From Pelobates cultripes (taxonomy: Eukaryota > Chordata > Amphibia > Anura > Pelobatidae): DNA of 64,000 bases. This document shows positions 9,991 to 21,453 of this stretch, piece after piece. A program made the translations under genes and the position numbers. The first letter of the stretch is position 1, and each line of letters opens with the position of its first letter. The stretch lies in the NCBI GenBank assembly GCA_933207985.1, contig OW240913.1, positions 329,045,960 through 329,109,959 on the forward strand. Reading direction: 5' to 3'. Below the pieces are notes generated by a model, which saw only the letters and a list, made by a program, of their open reading frames with translations, made no database searches and had not been told where the DNA came from.

Positions 9991-10143
9991 GAAAGAGGAA
10001 ATAGTTAGTTGGGAGAAGCCTTTTATAGATTCCTGATTTTTTTTTGTCTCTGGTGTTTTTATCTCTATGTTAATGTGCTGCTGTGGAGTTCTAGTAAAGA
10101 GAGACTTAAGCAAATATGAAGCCTCCTGGCATGCTATAAAATT
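9991..10143 (-). repeat. DIRS right inverted terminal repeat (old copy)
   Basis: Inverted copy of 4492-4640. It is the 5' end relative to the genes. The outer end ...CATGCTATAAAATT is reproduced in the ICR. Confidence 0.85.
10020..10027 (-). promoter_or_regulatory. TATA box in right DIRS ITR (old copy)
   Basis: TATAAAAG on the minus strand, ~30 bp before the inner ITR edge and oriented toward gag. It is equivalent to TATATAAG at 26450-26457 in the younger element. Confidence 0.6.
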
Positions 10144-13100
10144 AGGGTCTCTGACCCTAATTACAGAGTAATTAATTAAAGTTAAAGGTGGTTGGACCAA
10201 CTTTACTAGTCACTCAAAAATGTATCTATGTTGCTTTAAGGAGCACAGTGCAGAAGTCTTGATGGAGATATTGTTCGTTTATAGCTGTATAAAAAGAGGC
10301 ATTGAGCAAAGGTTTTGCAAATCAGTGTAGTGAAACCAAGCTCTTTCTCAAGTCTAATATCTGAACACTTTCACATATTTTTGCTGCAATTAGTAAGTCC
10401 AAGTGACTTTTGTGAAACAGCAAAATAGCAGTGTTATTCTACAGACTGTAGAATTTGTTCAGAAAACTATTTCTATAAGATCATTTGAGCCTGTAATATC
10501 GTCCTTTACAACCAGTTAAACTAATTAAAAAAACAGCAGTCACCGAGTCACTCATCAGCAACCACAACCCTCGCAAGTCTGGTCAAGGATCAAAGAAGCG
10601 GTCATTACAACAACCGAATAGTTAGCTACCTCTGAGGAAGAACAAATTATCCGTCAATGCCAAATAATTGCTTGTAAGTACTTGGAGGTGGTTGGTATTG
10701 TATCAAAGGAAGTTTGCAAATACAATGCTCACAAGTGTACTGCCTAGTTTGCTCAGTACGATAACACTAGATGTGTTTTCTTTTCTGCACAAAGAAATCC
10801 GTTTTCTGATTTCAGATAAAAGTCTCCAGGTTTCAATAAACTGACCCTTTTATGCTAAACACTTTCTTCTGTCTTTGCTTTTATTTCATTTGGATTAATG
10901 CTTAATTATTGTGATGCAACACATCTAATGTTTTGTTAATTTTTCAAATTCTACTTTACTTCAGAGAATATTTATGATCTAGAAATATATAGAAAGTTTT
11001 TGTAACAGGTAGATTTCAATTTAATACATAGTTTATGAAAAAAAACAACTCTATTTTAAGCTTTGACAGTCAATAAATTGAACCATAAATGGCGGAAAAA
11101 TTACTTGAGCTCTTTATTAATTGTTTTGGTCCATCTAGGTTGGCTGCCTTAGGTTTGCTGTGAGCACTAACACAGCATTAAAGTGTGTTATCTGGCAGTT
11201 CAATTAGACATCACACGTTTACTTTGTAAGGCATTTAAAGACTGATTTGATTTAGGTCCAATCATTTGAAAATAAGAGAGCAGACCTGTTCCCTAATATA
11301 GATAGCTACAGCTCTGAAGTCTTAATTGCAGTTTCAGATAAGGATTAGAAGGGGCTATATCTCTATGGACCAAAGGTATATGTTAATATTCAAGATATAA
11401 AAGTGAATAGATTTAATATTTACTAATTTAGAGATTCCACTTGGACTTTTCTCAAGCTTTGAGCTGGAAACACTGGGTGTTGATATACTAAATTGGCAAT
11501 CGTGGAGAAATTGCATGGTAACTTCATATTCTAGTCCAAAACAGATAGAATGAGAACAGGTCTGCGTAGTTTGGAGTACAGCACAGAGGTCTTTGGAGAA
11601 TCATTCAAGACCAAGGAATACTTCATAGACCAAATCTCATGATGCACACTAAGAGGCCTATTTTTTACAGCTGTTGCTACCATCAACTGTGGGAACTGAA
11701 ACAACTTAAGGGCAGAAACCTTTTGCTGCTTGTCCAGGCTTGACCATAACACAAAGTATTCCATGCTTTTACATCTTTTATTTTGTTGGACTTTCAATGA
11801 AATTCCAATGTCAATAAGGAACTGATGGCAAGGGTGACTAGGGTGACAGATGATTAGGGTGCTTAGAGGTATATGTGTAAATTATCTCAAAACAGATAAA
11901 TGTTGAAAAACATTCTATTGATTTCTATTGATTGCTTCTTATTTAGCACTTTGTCCCAGGATAACGCACGTTTACTTTGATAAATCCCCTCAATGAATCT
12001 TGAAGCAATGCAACAAATGTTGGGGGACAGACCTCTAAATGTTTACTATATATCACCTTCCTCTGCCTTATCGTGTTGCTGTAATGGGACAAAATAGTCA
12101 ACCCTTAACTTGATCAGAATATAGAATCCCTGCTGTAACCTTAACTTTGACTTGTTGTGTGGGATAATGTTCCATGGGAGTATATTGCTTCTAGAGAAGA
12201 ATCTTGTCAGCAGCACTGGTATAGCATTAGCCATTGTTTTACTCCAAAGAAATATATTAATGAAAACTGCTTTTAAGTGCTTATTATCAAGATGGCTTGC
12301 GATGGTTTGCGACGAAGCATTGCTTTTCACAGCAGATTTACACTTCATTGTGTACCATGAAAGATGGCTAAGTGTAGGTTGTCACGCAGTCATCTGAAGT
12401 AGTTTAGTGCTGGGGAATGCAGACATTTATGGTGTCATTCAAACCCAGGGTGATCTAGACTTGATGTCTTCTAAATAGCTGCAAACAAACACTCATGTAA
12501 AAATCCTCCCTATTAACACACGGCAGGTTAACATCATCTTGGAAAGCAATTCAGTTGCAGATTAACGGATGAAAGGGCAATACGGAAAAACTGGAAAACA
12601 AACCAAGAAACAAAATAAAAATATACATGCAGAATGGTGTTTCTTAACCCGTTGGTGGTGCAGTCACTGCTGATAAAAATGCTATGCGAAAGAGTAAATC
12701 TGCAATTTTCGGGTCCCAGAATATGTGACGGAATAATTATCGGCTAGAAAAGGAGTAAGCCTAAAGGAACATTAGCGGACAAAAGACAGACAGATGGGTA
12801 CGTTCAGGTGTGTATATGCATCTATGCATCTATGCATCCTCTTTTGATCTGACCTGCCCTGGCAGTAGGTGGCCAGTAGGTACATATGTTTATAAATACA
12901 AGTGTCTACTATAGTGGGGCAAGTTGGAGCAAGAGGCTAGGGTGGTGAGTGATTTACCGTGAAATGAACTATGTCATAATAATTTAGATGCCAGCCATGC
13001 ACTCTGCAATGGAGTCATATATATTTAGCATGATGATAAATTGAGGTCACAGTTTCTTTTTACATATAGGTTCTTTCAACTGAAAAGTATTATTAATGCT

Positions 13101-13882
13101 TACTGTGTCATTACCTGTGATATAAAATATAGAAGAAAAATATATGTTTGAACATATAACACAGGCAAGCTTGCCACATCTAGGGAATCAGAAAAAACTT
13201 TACTATTGAGAGTATCAACTGGACCCATCCAAAGAGGAATTTTCTGGAACATGTTTTCTGATCTGGGCATGGTCACATCTTCAGTAACAGTCAACAGAAC
13301 TAGAATTGATAAGGTCCGTTATACATTTGGGGGGGTGATTTATGAGATCACAAACAGGTGATATACTGAGGCTAAGTGACAAATAAAAACAGTCACAATG
13401 GAAACCAACTGAATATCTTTAACGATTAGCATTTTGCCCCTAAATACCACCAGTTTTACCTTGATAAATCTTCCCCTCAATAACCTATGAAATAGCCAGG
13501 AATATTATGTGACAAGGCCAAAAAATCGAAAGATGGGCCTTCAGCTAGACATGATCATATATATGCATATCATAGCATCAATGTACATTTCAATTGTTTA
13601 AGAATTACAGGAATTCTGTGTTTTGTACCATGCAAAACCAAGGCACACCATAGCAAAAAAGTTTACTCTCTTATCGGGGAATAGCACCAGGGTGTCCTTG
13701 GCATCATGTCTACTCCAGCGGGCTGTAGTTATTATGATGCTTGGAATAACTCTTACTCCTATTTATTTAGTAATTGTTTCATAGCAAAGAAGCTTAGAAT
13801 ATTAAAATAATATAAATAATATGTAAAAGTGATAGACCTAGATAGATAAATAGATGGAAAGACAGCCAGGCAGATATACAGG
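10144..13882. other. AT-rich sequence without recognised genes
   Basis: No ORF of known type, no RNA gene, and no repeat I can classify. It may be intergenic or intronic. Confidence 0.5.
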
Positions 13883-13907
13883 TGAATAGATAGATAGATC
13901 GATAGAC

Positions 13908-13938
<31 letters not shown>

Positions 13939-13985
13939 CAGACAGATACAAACAGGAGGACAGCAGGGGGACGGACAGACAGCCA
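13883..13985. repeat. GATA/GACA microsatellite
   Basis: Tandem GATA with interspersed GACA units, typical vertebrate simple sequence. Confidence 0.95.
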
Positions 13986-13989
13986 AACG

Positions 13990-14665
13990 GTAATTTATTG
14001 TTCAACTATTAACTCTATTATTTATTTAACTATACCCTTTCATATTTAAATTTCATTTGCACTACTAAGTCTGTCTTTATATGTACCATTGCGATGGTAA
14101 TCTTTCAATTACAGTCTGTGAGCTGTAAAAACATACTTATATTGTTGGGGCTATTTCTAACAAACTATTTTGTTTTTGAGTTGTTGTTTTTTTAAAATTT
14201 ATTTATTTATTTAATGTGCTACAGAAAGATCTCCATTTTCTAAAATTTCCTATCTATGTGTTTTTTTTTATACTCGGTTAATCAAGCTTCTCTCATTAAA
14301 AAATCATGACAACTAGGGAAACTCTGATAAGAAATAGCTCTCTGAAAGAGCCTCTTGGGACAATAAAAACCTTTGAGGATTATAGCCCCAGGTGATAGGA
14401 GTAATATGTTTCCCGCAGACTGTTGCGGCAGAAAGACTCTCATAAATCCATGTTCCTAATTGGCAGAATTAGCTCTTTTTAACTAATTAAATAGTTTAAT
14501 TGTTTTTCCATTACCTATCAAATTCTCTCCAGAAGCTTTAGAAGAGCTGAGACTGAATCCAGCATAATCCTAACAGATACAGTGAGAGTGCATTCATATA
14601 GAAAATTAATACAAGTTTATTGCAATAGTTCTTAGCATGTGCCAAATAGAAAAATAATAAAACAA
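13990..14665. other. AT-rich noncoding sequence, possible conserved element
   Basis: No gene. Around 14440-14520 there is a run of TAAT/ATTA cores (TTAACTAATTAAATAGTTTA) of the kind bound by homeodomain proteins. Whether it is conserved cannot be judged from one sequence. Confidence 0.35.
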
Positions 14666-14670
14666 TGCTA

Positions 14671-14735
14671 GTGTGATAGTTTAGTGGTTAGAGCACAAAC
14701 TGCAGTATCACAAAGTAACATGTTTAATTCCCTAA
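14671..14735 (+). repeat. tRNA-like SINE or tRNA pseudogene fragment
   Basis: TAGTTTAGTGGTTAGAGCA resembles the A box and D arm of tRNA, and GTTTAATTCC 40 bp downstream resembles a B box (GGTTCAAATCC). The acceptor stem is not preserved and there is no clean cloverleaf. A decayed tRNA-derived SINE head is the best reading. Confidence 0.45.
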
Positions 14736-14739
14736 GATC

Positions 14740-14920
14740 ATATATACACATGAACATGCAAACATAGATACACACTAATATGCAGACATAAACACAAGTC
14801 ACCTTCATTAACACACTGACACATTAAAACACAAAGAAGCATATTGACATTCAGATACAGTCATTCCCTGACACTCATACACAGACTCGCACTGATACTT
14901 AGACTCACACTAACACTTAT
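14740..14920. repeat. Degenerate CA-rich simple sequence
   Basis: Irregular ACACTGACAC / ACTCACACTAAC-type units. A similar stretch resumes at 15780-15930, so the G/C-rich block between them was probably inserted into or expanded within this array. Confidence 0.6.
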
Positions 14921-15054
14921 GCCGAATGCATTGCCTTTCCGTTTCAGTTATTTTGTTTATTGCACACTGTGCATGCAGAAAAAAAAAACCCTGCAAGGAG
15001 GTTTAAGCCAACCAATCAGAGTGCTCTTACAGGTAAATGAAGAGACTTAGAATT

Positions 15055-15430
15055 AGGCCCCCATTATTTATTCAATTAGGGTCCCCACCCGCTGCTCATG
15101 GGTGGGGACCAGAGGGGACATTTGCCCCCCCCCCCATTATTTAATTATTTAAGGACTCACCTGCCGTTAATGGGTGGGGACCTGGGGGGGAAATTACGTC
15201 CCCCCCATTATTTATTTAATTAGAGTCCCCACCCGCCGCGCATTGGGTCACGGGTGAGGATGTGGGGGAAGCCCCTAATTAAATAAATATTATTAATAGC
15301 CCCCACCCACGGGTCATGGGTTGAGGTGCGAGGGGGCACTATGTCCCCCCATTTTTGTTTTTTTGGTTCCCCACCTGTGCCAGGTCCCCCCTTATTGCAC
15401 TGACGACTGGGCAGGTGCCCAGTCACTAGT
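15055..15430. repeat. ~72-bp G/C-rich tandem array
   Basis: About five diverged units, each with a C run, an ATTATTTAATTA stretch and CCCACCCGCC...GGGTGGGG. Each unit contains a partial inverted repeat (CCCACCC / GGGTGGG). No coding potential. Confidence 0.8.
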
Positions 15431-15452
15431 AATTTGAAATTTGTTTAGGTGA

Positions 15453-15490
15453 CATGCCCCTACTCGCAGCATGCCACAAGTAGGGGCATG
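15453..15490. repeat. Hairpin
   Basis: CATGCCCCTACT and AGTAGGGGCATG are exact 12-bp arms around a 14-base loop. Confidence 0.85.
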
Positions 15491-15779
15491 TGGGGGGATA
15501 TAAACTATGCCAGGTCCCCCCTTTTTGCACTAGCGACCTCCTTTTTATTAAAATGGGGTTCATAATGACCCCTGTAGGTTAATGCGGGGGGGGGGAGGGG
15601 TTGAATGGTAATTTTTTTTGTGTCCATGCCCAGTGCTGTTTTTGTCAAAATGGACGAAAACAAGTTATTTTTTAATGAATTTCATAGAAAACGAATGGTT
15701 TGCTGATGAAATTTGGGATGGCCGATTTCAATTTTTAAATACGAAATCATTTGTGCGAAACTAGTGTACATGTCTAATT

Positions 15780-18675
15780 CGCACACTGACACTTCTACAC
15801 AGACTCACAATGACACTCAGACACACAATGACACACTTATACACAGACTTTGACTAACATACAGATACAGATTAACACACATTCACAGACTCATACTAAC
15901 AATTCCTACCTCTAACACTCATATTGACATACATACAGTAACAGTGATTGTACATTCCCTCCCTCTCCTCCTGCTTAGTTACTGCCTTGGAATCCTCATT
16001 CTCTGCATAGATGCTACTGTGGGTTGTGATCTCATAACAAGGTATTATGTCATATCCTGGTATCTGCTTCCACTGACTAATCTGCACATTCGGGCCCCGC
16101 TAGAAAGGATGTATGTGAGAATCACTCAATAGCTGCTTCCACGCCTGCTGGACTCCCAAAACATAAATTAGACATTCTAGACCCACTTTAAATGTAACAG
16201 TGGACAAAAAATAATTAAATAATAGTAATCTGTTGCAAATGTTGTGATACAGAAAACAAGGACATTCCTTACATGTATTGTGTTCAAAAGTCTTGAACAC
16301 AGGGGCATTGAAAGCTACTATTACCATAGAAAATGTCTATAATCTACATTTCCCCTGATGCTCTGCCAGTCTATCCTGAGAATTCACACAGATCTGCAGG
16401 GTCAAGGTTATATATCACGAGTCTAAAGAATAGGTAAAACTAGGGCACGTTCAACCATTACATTATAGAGCAGGTTGATATGTGCCTTTTGTGCCACAGA
16501 TATCTTTCCTTCTGCTCTTCCCTTGCAATGGTCCAATGCTATGAAATACAAGATGTATAATATGCTGATGTCTTCATTTGCTCAAAATGTGGACGGACAA
16601 GGCAGCAGTTGTAGAGATATTTATACCACCACAGCCAGATAACTAGAAGCTCCTCAGAACATGTCTTCCAGCTGTATAGCCAACTCCTGATGATATAGCC
16701 ATGTCACTGGAGCCACAATCCCTTCTTGCCTTCCTTATCACAAAGCCTGTGTATTGCCTGTTAACATCTTCACTATAAAGCACTTTTAAAAACAAGAACA
16801 CTTAAACTTGGGTTTTGTGATCTCATGTAATATAAGCATGCCATTTGGGTTGGATGGGATCTCACGTGCAATGTTGTCTCTAAATGAGCATTCTAATATT
16901 AGATTTATATTCTAGAACACATTGCAACTCTGCAAATCTCTGTTGTAGCTTCTTGTGCCATTTTTTGGAAATTGCTAGATTTATTCATCCATCCGCTTGT
17001 CCCCTCGTGAGCTCCTCCTCTTGAAGCTGCCAGGAGATATCACCTTCCTTCAGAGGGGTGATATAAATGAATGAAATTCATGGAGAAGATTAATCATGCA
17101 AATCAGGTCAGGATGGGAGCATTCAATAAGAGGATCATCTGCGTACGTATCATGCTCACTTTCAGCACAACACAACATATCATTTGGGTATAATTTCCCT
17201 TTAACCTTTTGAGTGCCAGGGGTCTGTCTAATAAAAGAATAGACTAATAGCGACAAAGAAATGCTGAACACGTTGTTCTGTTACTCAAATAGTTAACTAT
17301 GAATTGTTTAGCCTAAGGCTGAAATGAATATGATTTTAAAATATATATATATCTTTTTTCTATGCATGTAAAGCAAAACATAGATCGCGATAAAGTATAA
17401 CTCAAAGATATCCATAAAAATAAATGAATATCAGGTCAACATTTTTTCTTGGTGAGGAACGACTATGAATGTAATTGTATATGAAATATGAAAGAAGAGC
17501 AGCGAAACCTATTTCTCTGAATATTTTCACTGACCTTGCAGGTCACAGATTGGGTAATTGCCAAAATACATTATCATATCATCAGCGTACCTTATTAGTC
17601 CCAGCATCTAAACAAATGATCATGCATTTGTTTTTTAAAAGGCGTTCACCTACAGCTTGTTATAGAGCGAGAATAGCGGGGGGCATTCACATTTATTACC
17701 TGTATTAATACGAGCACTTTCGTTTTTGATGTTTCCGGAGATGAATTCAGTTTCCAAAGACTGGGGCTCATCATGTAACTTTGTGCGTTTCAAAGAAATG
17801 TGCAGCTCTGTTTTCTTTGAAACATGTCACAAGGGGGAGAACAAAACATTGAACACACTGTGCTGGATACATTTTAAATGAGTCTTGCCCAAATTTCAAT
17901 CTTGTGGGTATGAAACAAATTTGCTCCCCTGAATATCAATGAGCTTTATGGGTAAGCATTTCATAATGGTAAGCTGAGAGCTGTACTAACAGAGTTTCTT
18001 GGTCACTGGAATCTATATAATCTCTCTTTCCCTTCCTATGCAATCAAAATTATTTTCTACTAAGACTTTTTATTTTCAATCAAAAATATGGTAAACATGT
18101 ATACAGTATCTTTTATGATACAGTAATTATCATGGCTCGGGCTAACCAAATGTTATATGTAAATGGTATGAAAATGCAAAAGAAAGATACCTAACTCTGA
18201 CTTTCCATTTTTTTTACAATTTTATTTTTAATTATTAAGTATCATTGTTCTCCTTTTTGTCTCAATGGTACCACTGTGCATATCCCGTAAACTCCTGATT
18301 AATAGTGCCATTGGACACGTAAATTTCAACAGCCTTGTCATCGACGGACTTTCAAATATACTAGAAACTTATAAGGTGTGCAAAGGCCATACAAGAAATT
18401 TAGGGGCAAATGGAAGCATAGCTTTTTTTTTTTACTGAAATTTTCAGTGGAAAGGTACATGTATGGTACAGGATAAAAAGGGAAGAGGTCACATCATGTA
18501 ATAAAGCTACATCCAGCCTTAAAAAGTGCATGCCAAGTCAGTTTCAGATACAGACATAACTTACGGTAAAGAGAAGTGTATGTAAATAAAGATAGGGACA
18601 GAGACACTAGTTAGCAGGCTGAGAGATGTCTCTCTTGTGGACTGATTTTGGACAAGACTCATGGTGATAAATGGA
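15780..18675. other. Unassigned sequence without recognised genes
   Basis: It starts with CA-rich simple sequence (15780-15930), then AT-rich unique-looking DNA with a short TA run at 17341-17352. I found no gene or classifiable element. Confidence 0.5.
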
Positions 18676-18683
18676 CTAGGTGT

Positions 18684-19025
18684 TAGTGATGTCCCGAACG
18701 GTTCGCCGAATGGTTCGCTGCGGACTCATCATTGAGTAAACTTTGACCCTGTACCTCACAGTCAGCAGACACATACCAGCCAATCAGCAGCAGACCCTCC
18801 CTCCCAGACCCTCCCACCTCCTGGACAGCTCACTAAGAATGCAGCTTCACAATGAATGTAAAATGGATGCTGTCCAGGAGGTGGGAGGGTCTGCTGCTGA
18901 TTGGCTGGAATGTGTCTGCTAACTGTGAGGTACAGGGTCAAAGTTTACTCAATGATGAGTCTGCGGCGAACCGTTCGTGGCGAACCGTTCGCGAACCATT
19001 GGGCGAACCGCTGGGGACATCACTA
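18684..19025. mobile_element. Palindromic hAT MITE (342 bp)
   Basis: The ends TAGTGATGTCCC and GGGGACATCACTA are flanked by a perfect 8-bp duplication CTAGGTGT (18676-18683 and 19026-19033). The halves are inverted copies of each other for over 120 bp (for example TACCTCACAGTCAGCAGACAC versus its complement near 18914-18934). The right half matches the last ~250 bp of the 3.4-kb hAT element at 960-4328, so this looks like a foldback derivative of the same family. Confidence 0.95.
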
Positions 19026-19033
19026 CTAGGTGT

Positions 19034-20049
19034 ATATTGATTGAGCTCATAGTAAAAGTGTAGAACCCTGAAAATTCAGATTTAACATCTAGGAGAACCT
19101 CATAAAGACACCAAGCTGCCCTACCCATGTTTTGATGTCCCATGGCTATATCAATAATAGTCAGAACAATTAATAGTTACAAGATGGATATTAAAGTGGT
19201 TCTATCCACTATGCACACATACAATTATAAGTATATGTTGTGAACTGCAGAGACAAAGGAATAATCCCTGGTGGAAAAATTTAATGCCCTCCTATGGTAT
19301 AAGTCATGCTAAAGAGTAATTGTCAGCATCAGCTGCTAAGAGAAATGTTTTTGGTATTGGTAGAAGAGGTGTCTGCACATCTAGTATCCAATGCAAGGTC
19401 TAGGACACAAATGAAATAACCACAAAGTATGGTAGATTCTTCTAGGTGTCTATTCAACAGTATAAAACATTTGCTAAGAAATTGAGCTTGATTGACATAT
19501 GAAGCATAAATGTTCATAATTGCAACTGGGAGATTGTTGAGTAACCCTACTAGGAGTAATATCCTACCCTCAAACTTATGTTTAATAGGTCATACCAGTC
19601 AAGGACTCACGTCTGACTAAATATAAAAACAAAAAACTGAATAAAGCAAAACAGAGGGCCTAGGGCTGCCTCACTGCATGTATCAAATCCACTGTTCTAT
19701 TCTTCCCTATATTGTTCCTATGAATAGGAAACAAGACTAGATCAGACACAAAGGGGCAAAGAACAAGCACTCAGCATAAATTTGACTCCATAAAAGTCCC
19801 CTCAATACAATCCATTGAACCTTAACTTTATCATATAATAAAAGCCCAATATTTCAGCCATACCATCTGACTTCGGGCTGCCATGTTACACAAAAAGCAA
19901 ATCACAACAACAAGGATGGACATAAAGTCAAAATATTCAAGCATCCAAGTAACTCAAATGCTGAAGCACATCATCTGTAAACCCCAACAAGCTAGTCTGA
20001 ATAAAATTTAACAGGTGAATAAGCAGAAGGGTTTACACTGGCACCTTTC
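19034..20049. other. Unassigned sequence
   Basis: AT-rich, no recognised gene or repeat. Confidence 0.5.
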
Positions 20050-20427
20050 ATTTAGAATTAAATGTTTCTAAATGTTTTTATGCTAAATAAGAGCCCCCAG
20101 CAGCCTATTCCCTGTGTGCTGCTTTGGCTAATTAGGCAGTATTAGCCTGAGCATCAATAGGCAGCTGTGATTGGCTGAGAGTGTTTTCTGACTGTTTTCA
20201 GCCTATCAGAGCTCCTACTGCTGCTAAGAATTGGTATGGCTACAAGGAAGTGTGTAATGTCTGCTTTAGCCACACAGTCAGTTGGGCTGTGGATGGTCAG
20301 GGACCTTTTATTTAGTGTTAAACTGCTTGAAAGTGATTTAACACTAAAAGGAGGGACAGAGCCTGGGGACTCCAGGCACTATAACCAATTCAAAGAGATG
20401 AAATGGTTATAGTAACTAAATGGTCCC
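20050..20427 (-). mobile_element. TTAA-type MITE, one end clear
   Basis: The right part (about 20350-20427, ending GGTCCC before TTAA) is the reverse complement of the left part of the MITE at 46349-46811 (CTCTTTGAATTGGTTATAGTGCC). Internal blocks AGCCAATCACAGCTGCC-like are also shared. The left terminus is not clear. TTAA flanks suggest piggyBac-type mobilisation. Confidence 0.65.
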
Positions 20428-20713
20428 TTAAAGAAACCTGGGAAAACTGCCCCACACTTAAGAAAATTGTAAACCAAAATCACAGGATACCACAGCCACC
20501 GGTTGCACACATGCGCACTCTAACTCCAGAACCAGCTTAACCAGTCTGAGATTGTCAAACAGATCAGTACAACAAGAACCTAATGCCATCTACCTGGAAA
20601 TCTGTCTTGTACAATCAGCAGCATGATGTCATCAATGAACTAACCTTTGAACCACAAAAATGTTTAGTGAGATCTCCAGCAGCAACTAGCTAAAGATTTG
20701 CCAAACTAAAAAG

Positions 20714-20752
20714 AATTCCTAGATTTTACTATTAACATGACGTAAAGTCATG
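20714..20752. repeat. DIRS terminal extension (left)
   Basis: This stretch lies beyond the ITR and matches exactly, as reverse complement, the middle of the ICR (21376-21416). It contains ATGACGTAAAGTCAT, itself a near-palindrome. Confidence 0.85.
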
Positions 20753-20940
20753 ATTTTATTAAAGACACGGAGGCGAGTATTATGCTTCTCTTTCTTTAAT
20801 TCTCCCTCAGCAGCGAAGAGAGATATATGCAAATGAGAGAAAAAAGAATAACAATAACATTAGCATATGGAACAGTGCTCATAGGTATCCACCCCCTTAG
20901 TATATAAGGTGTAGCACTCCATGCTTCTTCCTCTTTCTTC
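20753..20940 (+). repeat. DIRS left inverted terminal repeat
   Basis: Inverted copy of 26419-26605, nearly identical over ~188 bp. The main difference is near the outer end (GGAGGCGAGTATTATG versus GGAGGCTCCTATTATG), and the ICR preserves both versions separately. Confidence 0.95.
20901..20908 (+). promoter_or_regulatory. TATA box in left DIRS ITR
   Basis: TATATAAG facing into the element from the 3' side. It could drive an antisense transcript, as reported for the Dictyostelium DIRS-1 right repeat. Confidence 0.45.
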
Positions 20941-21347
20941 TGTGATCCGAAGACCAGATCCATAACCGAACTGTAACTTGGCCCGAACAGGAACAGTGGG
21001 CGAAAGGTAATGTCCAATCCTTGAGGTTAAACTGCAACGTTTTGTAACTGAAAATCACCACTTTGACCGTATGATTCAGGCTAAAAGAGAGGAGAAAATA
21101 TGGTAATATATGGTCGGCAACTGGTTGCATCATGTAACTTCATGTAGGTAAAAACTAAGTCGTATAAAGTAGTAGTCATGTCGACATATCAAGAGGTAAT
21201 ATAAGATTATGTCTATTATATCACAAAGTCACCTACCTGAGAGACGTATGAGCGCACTTACAGGTATCTACATAGTAGGAGTCCACCTGATCTGTGGTTG
21301 GTATCCGTGAGAAAAAACCAATCCCTCCACCCAGGGAGGGTGGGAGG
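20941..21347 (-). other. DIRS 3' noncoding region
   Basis: About 400 bp between the left ITR and the ICR. Its ICR-proximal end (CCCAGGGAGGGTGGGAGGGAATA) resembles the same position in the older element (near 5055-5080). No ORF recognised. Confidence 0.6.
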
Positions 21348-21450
21348 GAATAATACTCGCCTCCATGTCTTTAATAAAATCATGACTTTACGTCATGTTA
21401 ATAGTAAAATCTAGGAATTTTATTAAAGACACGGAGGCTCCTATTATGCT
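21348..21450. repeat. DIRS internal complementary region
   Basis: It is composed of the complement of the left ITR end (21348-21375), the complement of the left extension (21376-21416) and a copy complementary to the right ITR end (about 21416-21450). It lies immediately downstream of the recombinase stop. In the DIRS-1 model the ICR templates the joining of the two ends into a circle. Confidence 0.92.
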
Positions 21451-21453
21451 CTT

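Larger units (their letters stand above)
4453..10143 (-). mobile_element. Decayed DIRS-type retrotransposon
   Basis: DIRS elements move through a tyrosine recombinase and have inverted terminal repeats plus an ICR that copies both ends. All are visible here: ITRs at 4492-4640 and 9991-10143, a left terminal extension (about 4453-4491) and an ICR at 5076-5175. The genes lie on the minus strand in the order gag, RT region, recombinase, but are heavily mutated. About 2 kb between the gag relic and the right ITR is filled with tandem repeats that probably arose later. Both ends and the ICR share AAAATT, marking the insertion junction. No target duplication is seen, as expected for DIRS. Confidence 0.85.

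Noticed and set aside
13883..13985. CRISPR-like or regulatory array
   Set aside because: Plain GATA/GACA microsatellite in a eukaryotic genome.
15640..15777. GCGAAACTAGTGTACATGTCTAA as the right end of another hAT element spanning 14.9-15.8 kb
   Set aside because: No matching left inverted end or 8-bp duplication could be found.
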